From Siphonodentalium dalli (lineage: Eukaryota; Mollusca; Scaphopoda; Gadilida; Siphonodentaliidae): a DNA stretch of 64,000 nt. A program made the translations under genes and the position numbers. The notes under the pieces are model-generated. The model had not been told where the DNA came from and made no database searches. It saw only the letters and a list, made by a program, of their open reading frames with translations. Shown here in pieces: positions 1 to 12,899 of the stretch. The stretch's first letter is position 1; every line of letters starts with the position of its first letter. The DNA lies in NCBI GenBank assembly GCA_032622095.1, contig CP136069.1, positions 125,135,450-125,199,449 on the forward strand. The letters are read 5' to 3'.

Positions 1-455
1 GGATAAAATTATTTTAAACACCACTGACAATAGGATTTCGTAATCAATCCCGACCAAATGTAATTCCTTCAATTTCTTGATAGGAAATGTATAAAGAATG
101 TTTGTGTTAAAAATATTTTATAGTGATGTAAATAGGTCTGTGTCTAAACTGGCAATTTCTTTATATGTGCACGTACTTCAATAGTTGCACTGTTCTTGGT
201 GAAGTTCTGAAATTTGGTTGAACATTGGTCCACATCTCCATCTGCCGTGATCCCTTGCACATATATTTAAACGGACATGGATGATTCGAGCTTCCAAATT
301 GTGTCCACGTAATTTTGGAAGGAGGTATAGGACGGGTTGACGCATAGACGATATATTGGTATACCGGCTTGATATGCACTGAAAAATACTTTCCATGGTC
401 GATTTTCAGCTGTTACAAATTTTCCCACAAGTGGAACAAACGCTCTTTATTTTAA

Positions 456-465
456 CCATATAAGG
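456..465. promoter_or_regulatory. CArG box (SRF-type motif), present in every complete unit
   Basis: CCATATAAGG fits the serum response element consensus CC(A/T)6GG exactly. It recurs at offset ~455 in every unit that reaches it. Units 31, 33 and 36 have CCGTATAAGG, which breaks the consensus. The motif match is direct; binding by SRF or a MADS-box factor is inference. Confidence 0.35.
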
Positions 466-741
466 AATAGACTAACACTGAACGCTCTTTTCTGTTTCAT
501 TGCTGTTTTGTGTTTTCGACCCAAACAACGTGGACTTCAATGCTCGTATTTGTCGTTAGAATCTTTAGTCGCGCCTATGGGGTTCATCAGCCATACACGA
601 AAATGCTATATTTAGACAGTATTTTGGACAACAAGCAATGAGTATTTGATCATGTTGTTGATACCAGTGTCTGTAAATAGCCTTATTATGTTGGTACGTT
701 AATTGCCTGCAAGCTTACATACTGATTTATGCTATTTTGAT

Positions 742-1183
742 GACTTGACCTCCGTCAATTAAGTCGGATATATGGTGATTCGACGTCGAAATCTGCCAAA
801 ATTCAACGGAATAACGGGGTATGTAAGCTCACTATGAGCTAATTTCAAAATCAAATATTTAATTCCAACATGAAACTATGTGAATACTTAGGTCAAATAT
901 GAACCTATTTGTAAGAAGATATTTGGCCATGTAATGAATTGCTCTTGTTGACTATACTATTGCGGACAAGCTGCAATAGTTGGAGTACTGTATTGATAAT
1001 GTTTGGGCCTATGTGTGCGTTGATATCATTACATTCGAGAGTTTTGATGTATAGTCCGTAGACTGTGTGCATATGGTTTCACAATGAATGCTGCGGAAAA
1101 CGCTTGCATCAGTTGTGATCTCTCCGCAACTGCGAGTAGATTATTCTGGTCCAGAAGTTCTTTTCATTCAGCCAGAGCTGAAT
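742..1183. repeat. Cluster of short inverted repeats in the satellite unit
   Basis: Six dyads lie within 442 bp of unit 1. They are GACTTGAC/GTCAATTAAGTC at 742-765 (bulged), TTCGACGTCGAA at 779-790 (perfect palindrome), AGCTCA/TGAGCT at 826-840, ACTATTGC/GCAATAGT at 956-980, TTCTGG/CCAGAA at 1144-1156 and ATTCAGC/GCTGAAT at 1166-1183. They are conserved across the units I compared. Possible hairpin-forming or protein-binding sites; function unknown. Confidence 0.6.
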
Positions 1184-1441
1184 ATAGTATTGAGGCCATT
1201 TTCCAAAAGTTAAACCAGATAACGACGACTGTCATGATTACATAGCCAGTCAAGAAAACACTTAATGTGCATTCCTGATTCTGAAAAACGAATTGTCTAT
1301 GGTGGTTTTCTGCTCAAGCTAATTACCAACAGGGTGAACAAGTACAATTGAGGAATTGTTTGCTTCGCCATGTGTGCCGACTGCGTGACTCTTCTCGACT
1401 AAATGGTACTGAAAGAGACATATGACCATTTGGATGTCACA

Positions 1442-1469
1442 CACGTGGTGTCTCGATGCTGCCTATAAA
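1442..1469 (+). promoter_or_regulatory. E-box plus TATA box, candidate plus-strand promoter in each unit
   Basis: CACGTG at 1442-1447 is followed 16 bp later by TATAAA at 1464-1469. The pair recurs in every unit that includes this offset. A TATA-driven start would fall near offset 1495, and a transcript would cross into the next unit. G-type units then offer AATAAA at offset ~435. Motifs are seen; transcription is inference. Confidence 0.3.
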
Positions 1470-1612
1470 GCATGCGGAGGAGTAGCTCCGCCTTGTAAAT
1501 CCAGAGTCCAACAACATAATGCTCGTTTGTGATTGTCGAGGTAGTGGGGCCGAATAATAGTTGGTATCGGCTCTTAAGGGCGCTTTCACTTGTTTTATCG
1601 GTGGTTAAAGCA

Positions 1613-3225
1613 GGATAAAATTATTTTAAACACCACTGACAATAGGATTTCGTAATCAATCCCGACCAAATGTAATTCCTTCAATTTCTTGATAGGAAAT
1701 GTATAAAGAATGTTTGTGTTAAAAATATTTTATAGTGATGTAAATAGGTCTGTGTCTAAACTGGCAATTTCTTTATATGTGCACGTACTTCAATAGTTGC
1801 ACTGTTCTTGGTGAAGTTCTGAAATTTGGTTGAACATTGGTCCACATCTCCATCTGCCGTGATCCCTTGCACATATATTTAAACGGACATGGATGATTCG
1901 AGCTTCCAAATTGTGTCCACGTAATTTTGGAAGGAGGTATAGGACGGGTTGACGCATAGACGATATATTTGTATACCGGCTTGATATGCACTGAAAAATA
2001 CTTTCCATGGTCGATTTTCAGCTGTTACAAATTTTCCCACAAGTGGAACAAACGCTCTTTATTTTAACCATATAAGGAATAGACTAACACTGAACGCTCT
2101 TTTCTGTTTCATTGCTGTTTTGTGTTTTCGACCCAAACAACGTGGACTTCAATGCTCGTATTTGTCGTTAGAATCTTTAGTCGCGCCTATGGGGTTCATC
2201 GGCCATACACGAAAATGCTATATTTAGACAGTATTTTGGACAACAAGCAATGAGTATTTGATCATGTTGTTGATACCAGTGTCTGTAAATAGCCTTATTA
2301 TGTTGGTACGTTAATTGCCTGCAAGCTTACATACTGATTTATGCTATTTTGATGACTTGACCTCCGTCAATTAAGTCGGATATATGGTGATTCGACGTCG
2401 AAATCTGCCAAAATTCAACGGAATAACGGGGTATGTAAGCTCACTATGAGCTAATTTCAAAATCAAATATTTAATTCCAACATGAAACTATGTGAATACT
2501 TAGGTCAAATATGAACCTATTTGTAAGAAGATATTTGGCCATGTAATGAATTGCTCTTGTTGACTATACTATTGCGGACAAGCTGCAATAGTTGGAGTAC
2601 TGTATTGATAATGTTTGGGCCTATGTGTGCGTTGATATCATTACATTCGAGAGTTTTGATGTATAGTCCGTAGACTGTGTGCATATGGTTTCACAATGAA
2701 TGCTGCGGAAAACGCTTGCATCAGTTGTGATCTCTCCGCAACTGCGAGTAGATTATTCTGGTCCAGAAGTTCTTTTCATTCAGCCAGAGCTGAATATAGT
2801 ATTGAGGCCATTTTCCAAAAGTTAAACCAGATAACGACGACTGTCATGATTACATAGCCAGCCAAGAAAACGACTTAATGTGCATTCCTGATTCTGAAAA
2901 ACGAATTGTCTATGGTGGTTTTCTGCTCAAGCTAATTACCAACAGGGTGAACAAGTACAATTGAGGAATTGTTTGCTTCGCCATGTGTGCCGACTGCGTG
3001 ACTCTTCTCGACTAAATGGTACTGAAAGAGACATATGACCATTTGGATGTCACACACGTGGTGTCTCGATGCTGCCTATAAAGCATGTGGAGGAGTAGCT
3101 CCGCCTTGTAAATCCAGAGTCCAACAACATAATGCTCGTTTGTGATTGTCGAGGTAGTGGGGCCGAATAATAGTTGGTATCGGCTCTTAAGGGCGCTTTC
3201 ACTTGTTTTATCGGTGGTTAAAGCA
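1613..3225. repeat. Satellite unit 2 (haplotype A)
   Basis: 1,613 bp, long type, with the GCCAAG..ACGACTT form near 2866. ATTTGTATAC near 1968 replaces ATTGGTATAC. Only unit 7, five units away, shares that change. Confidence 0.97.
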
Positions 3226-4838
3226 GGATAAAATTATTTTAAACACCACTGACAATAGGATTTCGTAATCAATCCCGACCAAATGTAATTCCTTCAATTT
3301 CTTGATAGGAAATGTATAAAGAATGTTTGTGTTAAAAATATTTTATAGTGATGTAAATAGGTCTGTGTCTAAACTGGCAATTTCTTTATATGTGCACGTA
3401 CTTCAATAGTTGCACTGTTCTTGGTGAAGTTCTGAAATTTGGTTGAACATTGGTCCACATCTCCATCTGCCGTGATCCCTTGCACATATATTTAAACGGA
3501 CATGGATGATTCGAGCTTCCAAATTGTGTCCACGTAATTTTGGAAGGAGGTATAGGACGGGTTGACGCATAGACGATATATTGGTATACCGGCTTGATAT
3601 GCACTGAAAAATACTTTCCATGGTCGATTTTCAGCTGTTACAAATTTTCCCACAAGTGGAACAAACGCTCTTTATTTTAACCATATAAGGAATAGACTAA
3701 CACTGAACGCTCTTTTCTGTTTCATTGCTGTTTTGTGTTTTCGACCCAAACAACGTGGACTTCAATGCTCGTATTTGTCGTTAGAATCTTTAGTCGCGCC
3801 TATGGGGTTCATCAGCCATACACGAAAATGCTATATTTAGACAGTATTTTGGACAACAAGCAATGAGTATTTGATCATGTTGTTGATACCAGTGTCTGTA
3901 AATAGCCTTATTATGTTGGTACGTTAATTGCCTGCAAGCTTACATACTGATTTATGCTATTTTGATGACTTGACCTCCGTCAATTAAGTCGGATATATGG
4001 TGATTCGACGTCGAAATCTGCCAAAATTCAACGGAATAACGGGGTATGTAAGCTCACTATGAGCTAATTTCAAAATCAAATATTTAATTCCAACATGAAA
4101 CTATGTGAATACTTAGGTCAAATATGAACCTATTTGTAAGAAGATATTTGGCCATGTAATGAATTGCTCTTGTTGACTATACTATTGCGGACAAGCTGCA
4201 ATAGTTGGAGTACTGTATTGATAATGTTTGGGCCTATGTGTGCGTTGATATCATTACATTCGAGAGTTTTGATGTATAGTCCGTAGACTGTGTGCATATG
4301 GTTTCACAATGAATGCTGCGGAAAACGCTTGCATCAGTTGTGATCTCTCCGCAACTGCGAGTAGATTATTCTGGTCCAGAAGTTCTTTTCATTCAGCCAG
4401 AGCTGAATATAGTATTGAGGCCATTTTCCAAAAGTTAAACCAGATAACGACGACTGTCATGATTACATAGCCAGCCAAGAAAACGACTTAATGTGCATTC
4501 CTGATTCTGAAAAACGAATTGTCTATGGTGGTTTTCTGCTCAAGCTAATTACCAACAGGGTGAACAAGTACAATTGAGGAATTGTTTGCTTCGCCATGTG
4601 TGCCGACTGCGTGACTCTTCTCGACTAAATGGTACTGAAAGAGACATATGACCATTTGGATGTCACACACGTGGTGTCTCGATGCTGCCTATAAAGCATG
4701 TGGAGGAGTAGCTCCGCCTTGTAAATCCAGAGTCCAACAACATAATGCTCGTTTGTGATTGTCGAGGTAGTGGGGCCGAATAATAGTTGGTATCGGCTCT
4801 TAAGGGCGCTTTCACTTGTTTTATCGGTGGTTAAAGCA
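3226..4838. repeat. Satellite unit 3 (haplotype A)
   Basis: 1,613 bp, long type. ATCAGCC near 3811 as in units 1 and 7, and ACGACTT near 4484 as in unit 2. Confidence 0.97.
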
Positions 4839-6450
4839 GGATAAAATTATTTTAAACACCACTGACAATAGGATTTCGTAATCAATCCCGACCAAATGTA
4901 ATTCCTTCAATTTCTTGATAGGAAATGTATAAAGAATGTTTGTGTTAAAAATATTTTATAGTGATGTAAATAGGTCTGTGTCTAAACTGGCAATTTCTTT
5001 ATATGTGCACGTACTTCAATAGTTGCACTGTTCTTGGTGAAGTTCTGAAATTTGGTTGAACATTGGTCCACATCTCCATCTGCCGTGATCCCTTGCACAT
5101 ATATTTAAACGGACATGGATGATTCGAGCTTCCAAATTGTGTCCACGTAATTTTGGAAGGAGGTATAGGACGGGTTGACGCATAGACGATATATTGGTAT
5201 ACCGGCTTGATATGCACTGAAAAATACTTTCCATGGTCGATTTTCAGCTGTTACAAATTTTCCCACAAGTGGAACAAACGCTCTTTATTTTAACCATATA
5301 AGGAATAGACTAACACTGAACGCTCTTTTCTGTTTCATTGCTGTTTTGTGTTTTCGACCCAAACAACGTGGACTTCAATGCTCGTATTTGTCGTTAGAAT
5401 CTTTAGTCGCGCCTATGGGGTTCATCGGCCATACACGAAAATGCTATATTTAGACAGTATTTTGGACAACAAGCAATGAGTATTTGATCATGTTGTTGAT
5501 ACCAGTGTCTGTAAATAGCCTTATTATGTTGGTACGTTAATTGCCTGCAAGCTTACATACTGATTTATGCTATTTTGATGACTTGACCTCCGTCAATTAA
5601 GTCGGATATATGGTGATTCGACGTCGAAATCTGCCAAAATTCAACGGAATAACGGGGTATGTAAGCTCACTATGAGCTAATTTCAAAATCAAATATTTAA
5701 TTCCAACATGAAACTATGTGAATACTTAGGTCAAATATGAACCTATTTGTAAGAAGATATTTGGCCATGTAATGAATTGCTCTTGTTGACTATACTATTG
5801 CGGACAAGCTGCAATAGTTGGAGTACTGTATTGATAATGTTTGGGCCTATGTGTGCGTTGATATCATTACATTCGAGAGTTTTGATGTATAGTCCGTAGA
5901 CTGTGTGCATATGGTTTCACAATGAATGCTGCGGAAAACGCTTGCATCAGTTGTGATCTCTCCGCAACTGCGAGTAGATTATTCTGGTCCAGAAGTTCTT
6001 TTCATTCAGCCAGAGCTGAATATAGTATTGAGGCCATTTTCCAAAAGTTAAACCAGATAACGACGACTGTCATGATTACATAGCCAGTCAAGAAAACACT
6101 TAATGTGCATTCCTGATTCTGAAAAACGAATTGTCTATGGTGGTTTTCTGCTCAAGCTAATTACCAACAGGGTGAACAAGTACAATTGAGGAATTGTTTG
6201 CTTCGCCATGTGTGCCGACTGCGTGACTCTTCTCGACTAAATGGTACTGAAAGAGACATATGACCATTTGGATGTCACACACGTGGTGTCTCGATGCTGC
6301 CTATAAAGCATGCGGAGGAGTAGCTCCGCCTTGTAAATCCAGAGTCCAACAACATAATGCTCGTTTGTGATTGTCGAGGTAGTGGGGCCGAATAATAGTT
6401 GGTATCGGCTCTTAAGGGCGCTTTCACTTGTTTTATCGGTGGTTAAAGCA
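4839..6450. repeat. Satellite unit 4 (haplotype A)
   Basis: 1,612 bp, long type. CATGCGGAGG near 6309, otherwise seen only in unit 1, and the GTCAAG..ACACTT form. Confidence 0.97.
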
Positions 6451-8063
6451 GGATAAAATTATTTTAAACACCACTGACAATAGGATTTCGTAATCAATCC
6501 CGACCAAATGTAATTCCTTCAATTTCTTGATAGGAAATGTATAAAGAATGTTTGTGTTAAAAATATTTTATAGTGATGTAAATAGGTCTGTGTCTAAACT
6601 GGCAATTTCTTTATATGTGCACGTACTTCAATAGTTGCACTGTTCTTGGTGAAGTTCTGAAATTTGGTTGAACATTGGTCCACATCTCCATCTGCCGTGA
6701 TCCCTTGCACATATATTTAAACGGACATGGATGATTCGAGCTTCCAAATTGTGTCCACGTAATTTTGGAAGGAGGTATAGGACGGGTTGACGCATAGACG
6801 ATATATTGGTATACCGGCTTGATATGCACTGAAAAATACTTTCCATGGTCGATTTTCAGCTGTTACAAATTTTCCCACAAGTGGAACAAACGCTCTTTAT
6901 TTTAACCATATAAGGAATAGACTAACACTGAACGCTCTTTTCTGTTTCATTGCTGTTTTGTGTTTTCGACCCAAACAACGTGGACTTCAATGCTCGTATT
7001 TGTCGTTAGAATCTTTAGTCGCGCCTATGGGGTTCATCGGCCATACACGAAAATGCTATATTTAGACAGTATTTTGGACAACAAGCAATGAGTATTTGAT
7101 CATGTTGTTGATACCAGTGTCTGTAAATAGCCTTATTATGTTGGTACGTTAATTGCCTGCAAGCTTACATACTGATTTATGCTATTTTGATGACTTGACC
7201 TCCGTCAATTAAGTCGGATATATGGTGATTCGACGTCGAAATCTGCCAAAATTCAACGGAATAACGGGGTATGTAAGCTCACTATGAGCTAATTTCAAAA
7301 TCAAATATTTAATTCCAACATGAAACTATGTGAATACTTAGGTCAAATATGAACCTATTTGTAAGAAGATATTTGGCCATGTAATGAATTGCTCTTGTTG
7401 ACTATACTATTGCGGACAAGCTGCAATAGTTGGAGTACTGTATTGATAATGTTTGGGCCTATGTGTGCGTTGATATCATTACATTCGAGAGTTTTGATGT
7501 ATAGTCCGTAGACTGTGTGCATATGGTTTCACAATGAATGCTGCGGAAAACGCTTGCATCAGTTGTGATCTCTCCGCAACTGCGAGTAGATTATTCTGGT
7601 CCAGAAGTTCTTTTCATTCAGCCAGAGCTGAATATAGTATTGAGGCCATTTTCCAAAAGTTAAACCAGATAACGACGACTGTCATGATTACATAGCCAGC
7701 CAAGAAAACGACTTAATGTGCATTCCTGATTCTGAAAAACGAATTGTCTATGGTGGTTTTCTGCTCAAGCTAATTACCAACAGGGTGAACAAGTACAATT
7801 GAGGAATTGTTTGCTTCGCCATGTGTGCCGACTGCGTGACTCTTCTCGACTAAATGGTACTGAAAGAGACATATGACCATTTGGATGTCACACACGTGGT
7901 GTCTCGATGCTGCCTATAAAGCATGTGGAGGAGTAGCTCCGCCTTGTAAATCCAGAGTCCAACAACATAATGCTCGTTTGTGATTGTCGAGGTAGTGGGG
8001 CCGAATAATAGTTGGTATCGGCTCTTAAGGGCGCTTTCACTTGTTTTATCGGTGGTTAAAGAA
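6451..8063. repeat. Satellite unit 5 (haplotype A)
   Basis: 1,613 bp, long type with ACGACTT near 7708. Its last bases are AAAGAAGG, the variant that precedes most G-haplotype units. Confidence 0.97.
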
Positions 8064-9675
8064 GGATAAAATTATTTTAAACACCACTGACAATAGGATT
8101 TCGTAATCAATCCCGACCAAATGTAATTCCTTCAATTTCTTGATAGGAAATGTATAAAGAATGTTTGTGTTAAAAATATTTTATAGTGATGTAAATAGGT
8201 CTGTGTCTAAACTGGCAATTTCTTTATATGTGCACGTACTTCAATAGTTGCACTGTTCTTGGTGAAGTTCTGAAATTTGTTTGAACATTGGTCCACATCT
8301 CCATCTGCCGTGATCCCTTGCACATATATTTAAACGGACATGGATGATTCGAGCTTCCAAATTGTGTCCACGTAATTTTGGAAGGAGGTATAGGACGGGT
8401 TGACGCATAGACGATATATTGGTATACCGGCTTGATATGCACTGAAAAATACTTTCCATGGTCGATTTTCAGCTGTTACAAATTTTCCCACAAGTGGAAT
8501 AAACGCTCTTTATTTTAACCATATAAGGAATAGACTAACACTGAACGCTCTTTTCTGTTTCATTGCTGTTTTGTGTTTTCGACCCAAACAACGTGGACTT
8601 CAATGCTCGTATTTGTCGTTAGAATCTTTAGTCGCGCCTATGGGGTTCATCGGCCATACACGAAAATGCTATATTTAGACAGTATTTTGGACAACAAGCA
8701 ATGAGTATTTGATCATGTTGTTGATACCAGTGTCTGTAAATAGCCTTATTATGTTGGTACGTTAATTGCCTGCAAGCTTACATACTGAGTTATGCTATTT
8801 TGATGACTTGACCTCCGTCAATTAAGTCGGATATATGGTGATTCGACGTCGAAATCTGCCAAAATTCAACGGAATAACGGGGTATGTAAGCTCACTATGA
8901 GCTAATTTCAAAATCAAATATTTAATTCCAACATGAAACTATGTGAATACTTAGGTCAAATATGAACCTATTTGTAAGAAGATATTTGGCCATGTAATGA
9001 ATTGCTCTTGTTGACTATACTATTGCGGACAAGCTGCAATAGTTGGAGTACTGTATTGATAATGTTTGGGCATATGTGTGCGTTGATATCATTACATTCG
9101 AGAGTTTTGATGTATAGTCCGTAGACTGTGTGCATATGGTTTCACAATGAATGCTGCGGAAAACGCTTGCATCAGTTGTGATCTCATCGCAACTGCGAGT
9201 AGATTATTCTGGTCCAGAAGTTCTTTTCATTCAGCCAGAGCTGAATATAGTATTGAGGCCATTTTCCAAAAGTTAAACCAGATAACGACGACTGTCATGA
9301 TTACATAGCCAGTCAAGAAAACACTTAATGTGCATTCATGATTCTGAAAAACGAATTGTCTATGGTGGTTTTCTGCTCAAGCTAATTACCAACAGGGTGA
9401 ACAAGTACAATTGAGGAATTGTTTGCTTCGCCATGTGTGCCGACTGCGTGACTCTTCTCGACTAAATGGTACTGAAAGAGACATATGACCATTTGGATGT
9501 CACACACGTGGTGTCTCGATGCTGCCTATAAAGCATGTGGAGGAGTAGCTCCGCCTTGTAAATCCAGAGTCCAACAACATAATGCTCGTTTGTGATTGTC
9601 GAGGTAGTGGGGCCGAATAATAGTTGGTATCGGCTCTTAAGGGCGCTTTCACTTGTTTTATCGGTGGTTAAAGCA
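8064..9675. repeat. Satellite unit 6 (haplotype G)
   Basis: 1,612 bp. First G-type unit: AATTTGTTTG, GGAATAAAC (which creates AATAAA at 8498-8503), GAGTTATG, GGGCATATG, CTCATCGC and CATTCATG. It is isolated here among A units, 19 kb from the next full G unit. Confidence 0.97.
8498..8503 (+). terminator. AATAAA hexamer created in G-type units
   Basis: The G-type change GGAACAAAC to GGAATAAAC makes a canonical poly(A) hexamer on the plus strand. The same change appears in units 6, 8, 18, 20, 23, 28 and 30. I saw no other plus-strand AATAAA in the unit. Use as a real polyadenylation signal is untested. Confidence 0.2.
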
Positions 9676-11287
9676 GGATAAAATTATTTTAAACACCACT
9701 GACAATAGGATTTCGTAATCAATCCCGACCAAATGTAATTCCTTCAATTTCTTGATAGGAAATGTATAAAGAATGTTTGTGTTAAAAATATTTTATAGTG
9801 ATGTAAATATGTCTGTGTCTAAACTGGCAATTTCTTTATATGTGCACGTACTTCAATAGTTGCACTGTTCTTGGTGAAGTTCTGAAATTTGGTTGAACAT
9901 TGGTCCACATCTCCATCTGCCGTGATCCCTTGCACATATATTTAAACGGACATGGATGATTCGAGCTTCCAAATTGTGTCCACGTAATTTTGGAAGGAGG
10001 TATAGGACGGGTTGACGCATAGACGATATATTTGTATACCGGCTTGATATGCACTGAAAAATACTTTCCATGGTCGATTTTCAGCTGTTACAAATTTTCC
10101 CACAAGTGGAACAAACGCTCTTTATTTTAACCATATAAGGAATAGACTAACACTGAACGCTCTTTTCTGTTTCATTGCTGTTTTGTGTTTTCGACCCAAA
10201 CAACGTGGACTTCAATGCTCGTATTTGTCGTTAGAATCTTTAGTCGCGCCTATGGGGTTCATCAGCCATACACGAAAATGCTATATTTAGACAGTATTTT
10301 GGACAACAAGCAATGAGTATTTGATCATGTTGTTGATACCAGTGTCTGTAAATAGCCTTATTATGTTGGTACGTTAATTGCCTGCAAGCTTACATACTGA
10401 TTTATGCTATTTTGATGACTTGACCTCCGTCAATTAAGTCGGATATATGGTGATTCGACGTCGAAATCTGCCAAAATTCAACGGAATAACGGGGTATGTA
10501 AGCTCACTATGAGCTAATTTCAAAATCAAATATTTAATTCCAACATGAAACTATGTGAATACTTAGGTCAAATATGAACCTATTTGTAAGAAGATATTTG
10601 GCCATGTAATGAATTGCTCTTGTTGACTATACTATTGCGGACAAGCTGCAATAGTTGGAGTACTGTATTGATAATGTTTGGGCCTATGTGTGCGTTGATA
10701 TCATTACATTCGAGAGTTTTGATGTATAGTCCGTAGACTGTGTGCATATGGTTTCACAATGAATGCTGCGGAAAACGCTTGCATCAGTTGTGATCTCTCC
10801 GCAACTGCGAGTAGATTACTCTGGTCCAGAAGTTCTTTTCATTCAGCCAGAGCTGAATATAGTATTGAGGCCATTTTCCAAAAGTTAAACCAGATAACGA
10901 CGACTGTCATGATTACATAGCCAGTCAAGAAAACACTTAATGTGCATTCCTGATTCTGAAAAACGAATTGTCTATGGTGGTTTTCTGCTCAAGCTAATTA
11001 CCAACAGGGTGAACAAGTACAATTGAGGAATTGTTTGCTTCGCCATGTGTGCCGACTGCGTGACTCTTCTCGACTAAATGGTACTGAAAGAGACATATGA
11101 CCATTTGGATGTCACACACGTGGTGTCTCGATGCTGCCTATAAAGCATGTGGAGGAGTAGCTCCGCCTTGTAAATCCAGAGTCCAACAACATAATGCTCG
11201 TTTGTGATTGTCGAGGTAGTGGGGCCGAATAATAGTTGGTATCGGCTCTTAAGGGCGCTTTCACTTGTTTTATCGGTGGTTAAAGCA
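9676..11287. repeat. Satellite unit 7 (haplotype A)
   Basis: 1,612 bp, long type. Shares ATTTGTATAC with unit 2 and ATCAGCC with units 1 and 3. Private changes are AAATATGTC near 9806 and GATTACTCTGG near 10815. Confidence 0.97.
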
Positions 11288-12899
11288 GGATAAAATTATT
11301 TTAAACACCACTGACAATAGGATTTCGTAATCAATCCCGACCAAATGTAATTCCTTCAATTTCTTGATAGGAAATGTATAAAGAATGTTTGTGTTAAAAA
11401 TATTTTATAGTGATGTAAATAGGTCTGTGTCTAAACTGGCAATTTCTTTATATGTGCACGTACTTCAATAGTTGCACTGTTCTTGGTGAAGTTCTGAAAT
11501 TTGGTTGAACATTGGTCCACATCTCCATCTGCCGTGATCCCTTGCACATATATTTAAACGGACATGGATTATTCGAGCTTCCAAATTGTGTCCACGTAAT
11601 TTTGGAAGGAGGTATAGGACGGGTTGACGCATAGACGATATATTGGTATACCGGCTTGATATGCACTGAAAAATACTTTCCATGGTCGATTTTCAGCTGT
11701 TACAAATTTTCCCACAAGTGGAATAAACGCTCTTTATTTTAACCATATAAGGAATAGACTAACACTGAACGCTCTTTTCTGTTTCATTGCTGTTTTGTGT
11801 TTTCGACCCAAACAACGTGGACTTCAATGCTCGTATTTGTCGTTAGAATCTTTAGTCGCGCCTATGGGGTTCATCGGCCATACACGAAAATGCTATATTT
11901 AGACAGTATTTTGGACAACAAGCAATGAGTATTTGATCATGTTGTTGATACCAGTGTCTGTAAATAGCCTTATTATGTTGGTACGTTAATTGCCTGCAAG
12001 CTTACATACTGAGTTATGCTATTTTGATGACTTGACCTCCGTCAATTAAGTCGGATATATGGTGATTCGACGTCGAAATCTGCCAAAATTCAACGGAATA
12101 ACGGGGTATGTAAGCTCACTATGAGCTAATTTCAAAATCAAATATTTAATTCCAACATGAAACTATGTGAATACTTAGGTCAAATATGAACCTATTTGTA
12201 AGAAGATATTTGGCCATGTAATGAATTGCTCTTGTTGACTATACTATTGCGGACAAGCTGCAATAGTTGGAGTACTGTATTGATAATGTTTGGGCATATG
12301 TGTGCGTTGATATCATTACATTCGAGAGTTTTGATGTATAGTCCGTAGACTGTGTGCATATGGTTTCACAATGAATGCTGCGGAAAACGCTTGCATCAGT
12401 TGTGATCTCATCGCAACTGCGAGTAGATTATTCTGGTCCAGAAGTTCTTTTCATTCAGCCAGAGCTGAATATAGTATTGAGGCCATTTTCCAAAAGTTAA
12501 ACCAGATAACGACGACTGTCATGATTACATAGCCAGTCAAGAAAACACTTAATGTGCATTCATGATTCTGAAAAACGAATTGTCTATGGTGGTTTTCTGC
12601 TCAAGCTAATTACCAACAGGGTGAACAAGTACAATTGAGGAATTGTTTGCTTCGCCATGTGTGCCGACTGCGTGACTCTTCTCGACTAAATGGTACTGAA
12701 AGAGACATATGACCATTTGGATGTCACACACGTGGTGTCTCGATGCTGCCTATAAAGCATGTGGAGGAGTAGCTCCGCCTTGTAAATCCAGAGTCCAACA
12801 ACATAATGCTCGTTTGTGATTGTCGAGGTAGTGGGGCCGAATAATAGTTGGTATCGGCTCTTAAGGGCGCTTTCACTTGTTTTATCGGTGGTTAAAGCA
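11288..12899. repeat. Satellite unit 8 (G-like mosaic)
   Basis: 1,612 bp. Has GGAATAAAC, GAGTTATG, GGGCATATG, CTCATCGC and CATTCATG of haplotype G but keeps the A-type AATTTGGTTG at its left end. Private GGATTATTCG near 11567. Confidence 0.97.

Larger units (their letters stand above)
1..1612. repeat. Satellite unit 1 (haplotype A)
   Basis: 1,612 bp, used here as the reference for unit offsets. Long (four-T) type. It carries ATCAGCC at 584 instead of the usual ATCGGCC (shared with units 3 and 7) and CATGCGGAGG near 1471 (shared with unit 4), which completes a GCGGAG/CTCCGC hairpin. The minus strand holds two overlapping ~72-codon frames at 161-396 that are judged non-coding. Confidence 0.97.

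Noticed and set aside
90-120. CENP-B box in the unit
   Set aside because: The closest stretch, TTCGTAATCAATCCCG at ~37-52, lacks the required A and CGGG positions.
280-300. GATTCGAGCTT as a tRNA or Pol III B box
   Set aside because: It does not fit GGTTCGANNCC, and no A box lies at the right distance on either strand.
161-396. Two overlapping minus-strand reading frames of about 72 codons (88 and 66 in short units), repeated in every unit
   Set aside because: They use two frames of the same bases. The one-T difference between long and short units swaps the frames. Changes between units do not favour silent sites, and no known domain is recognised. They recur only because the unit recurs.
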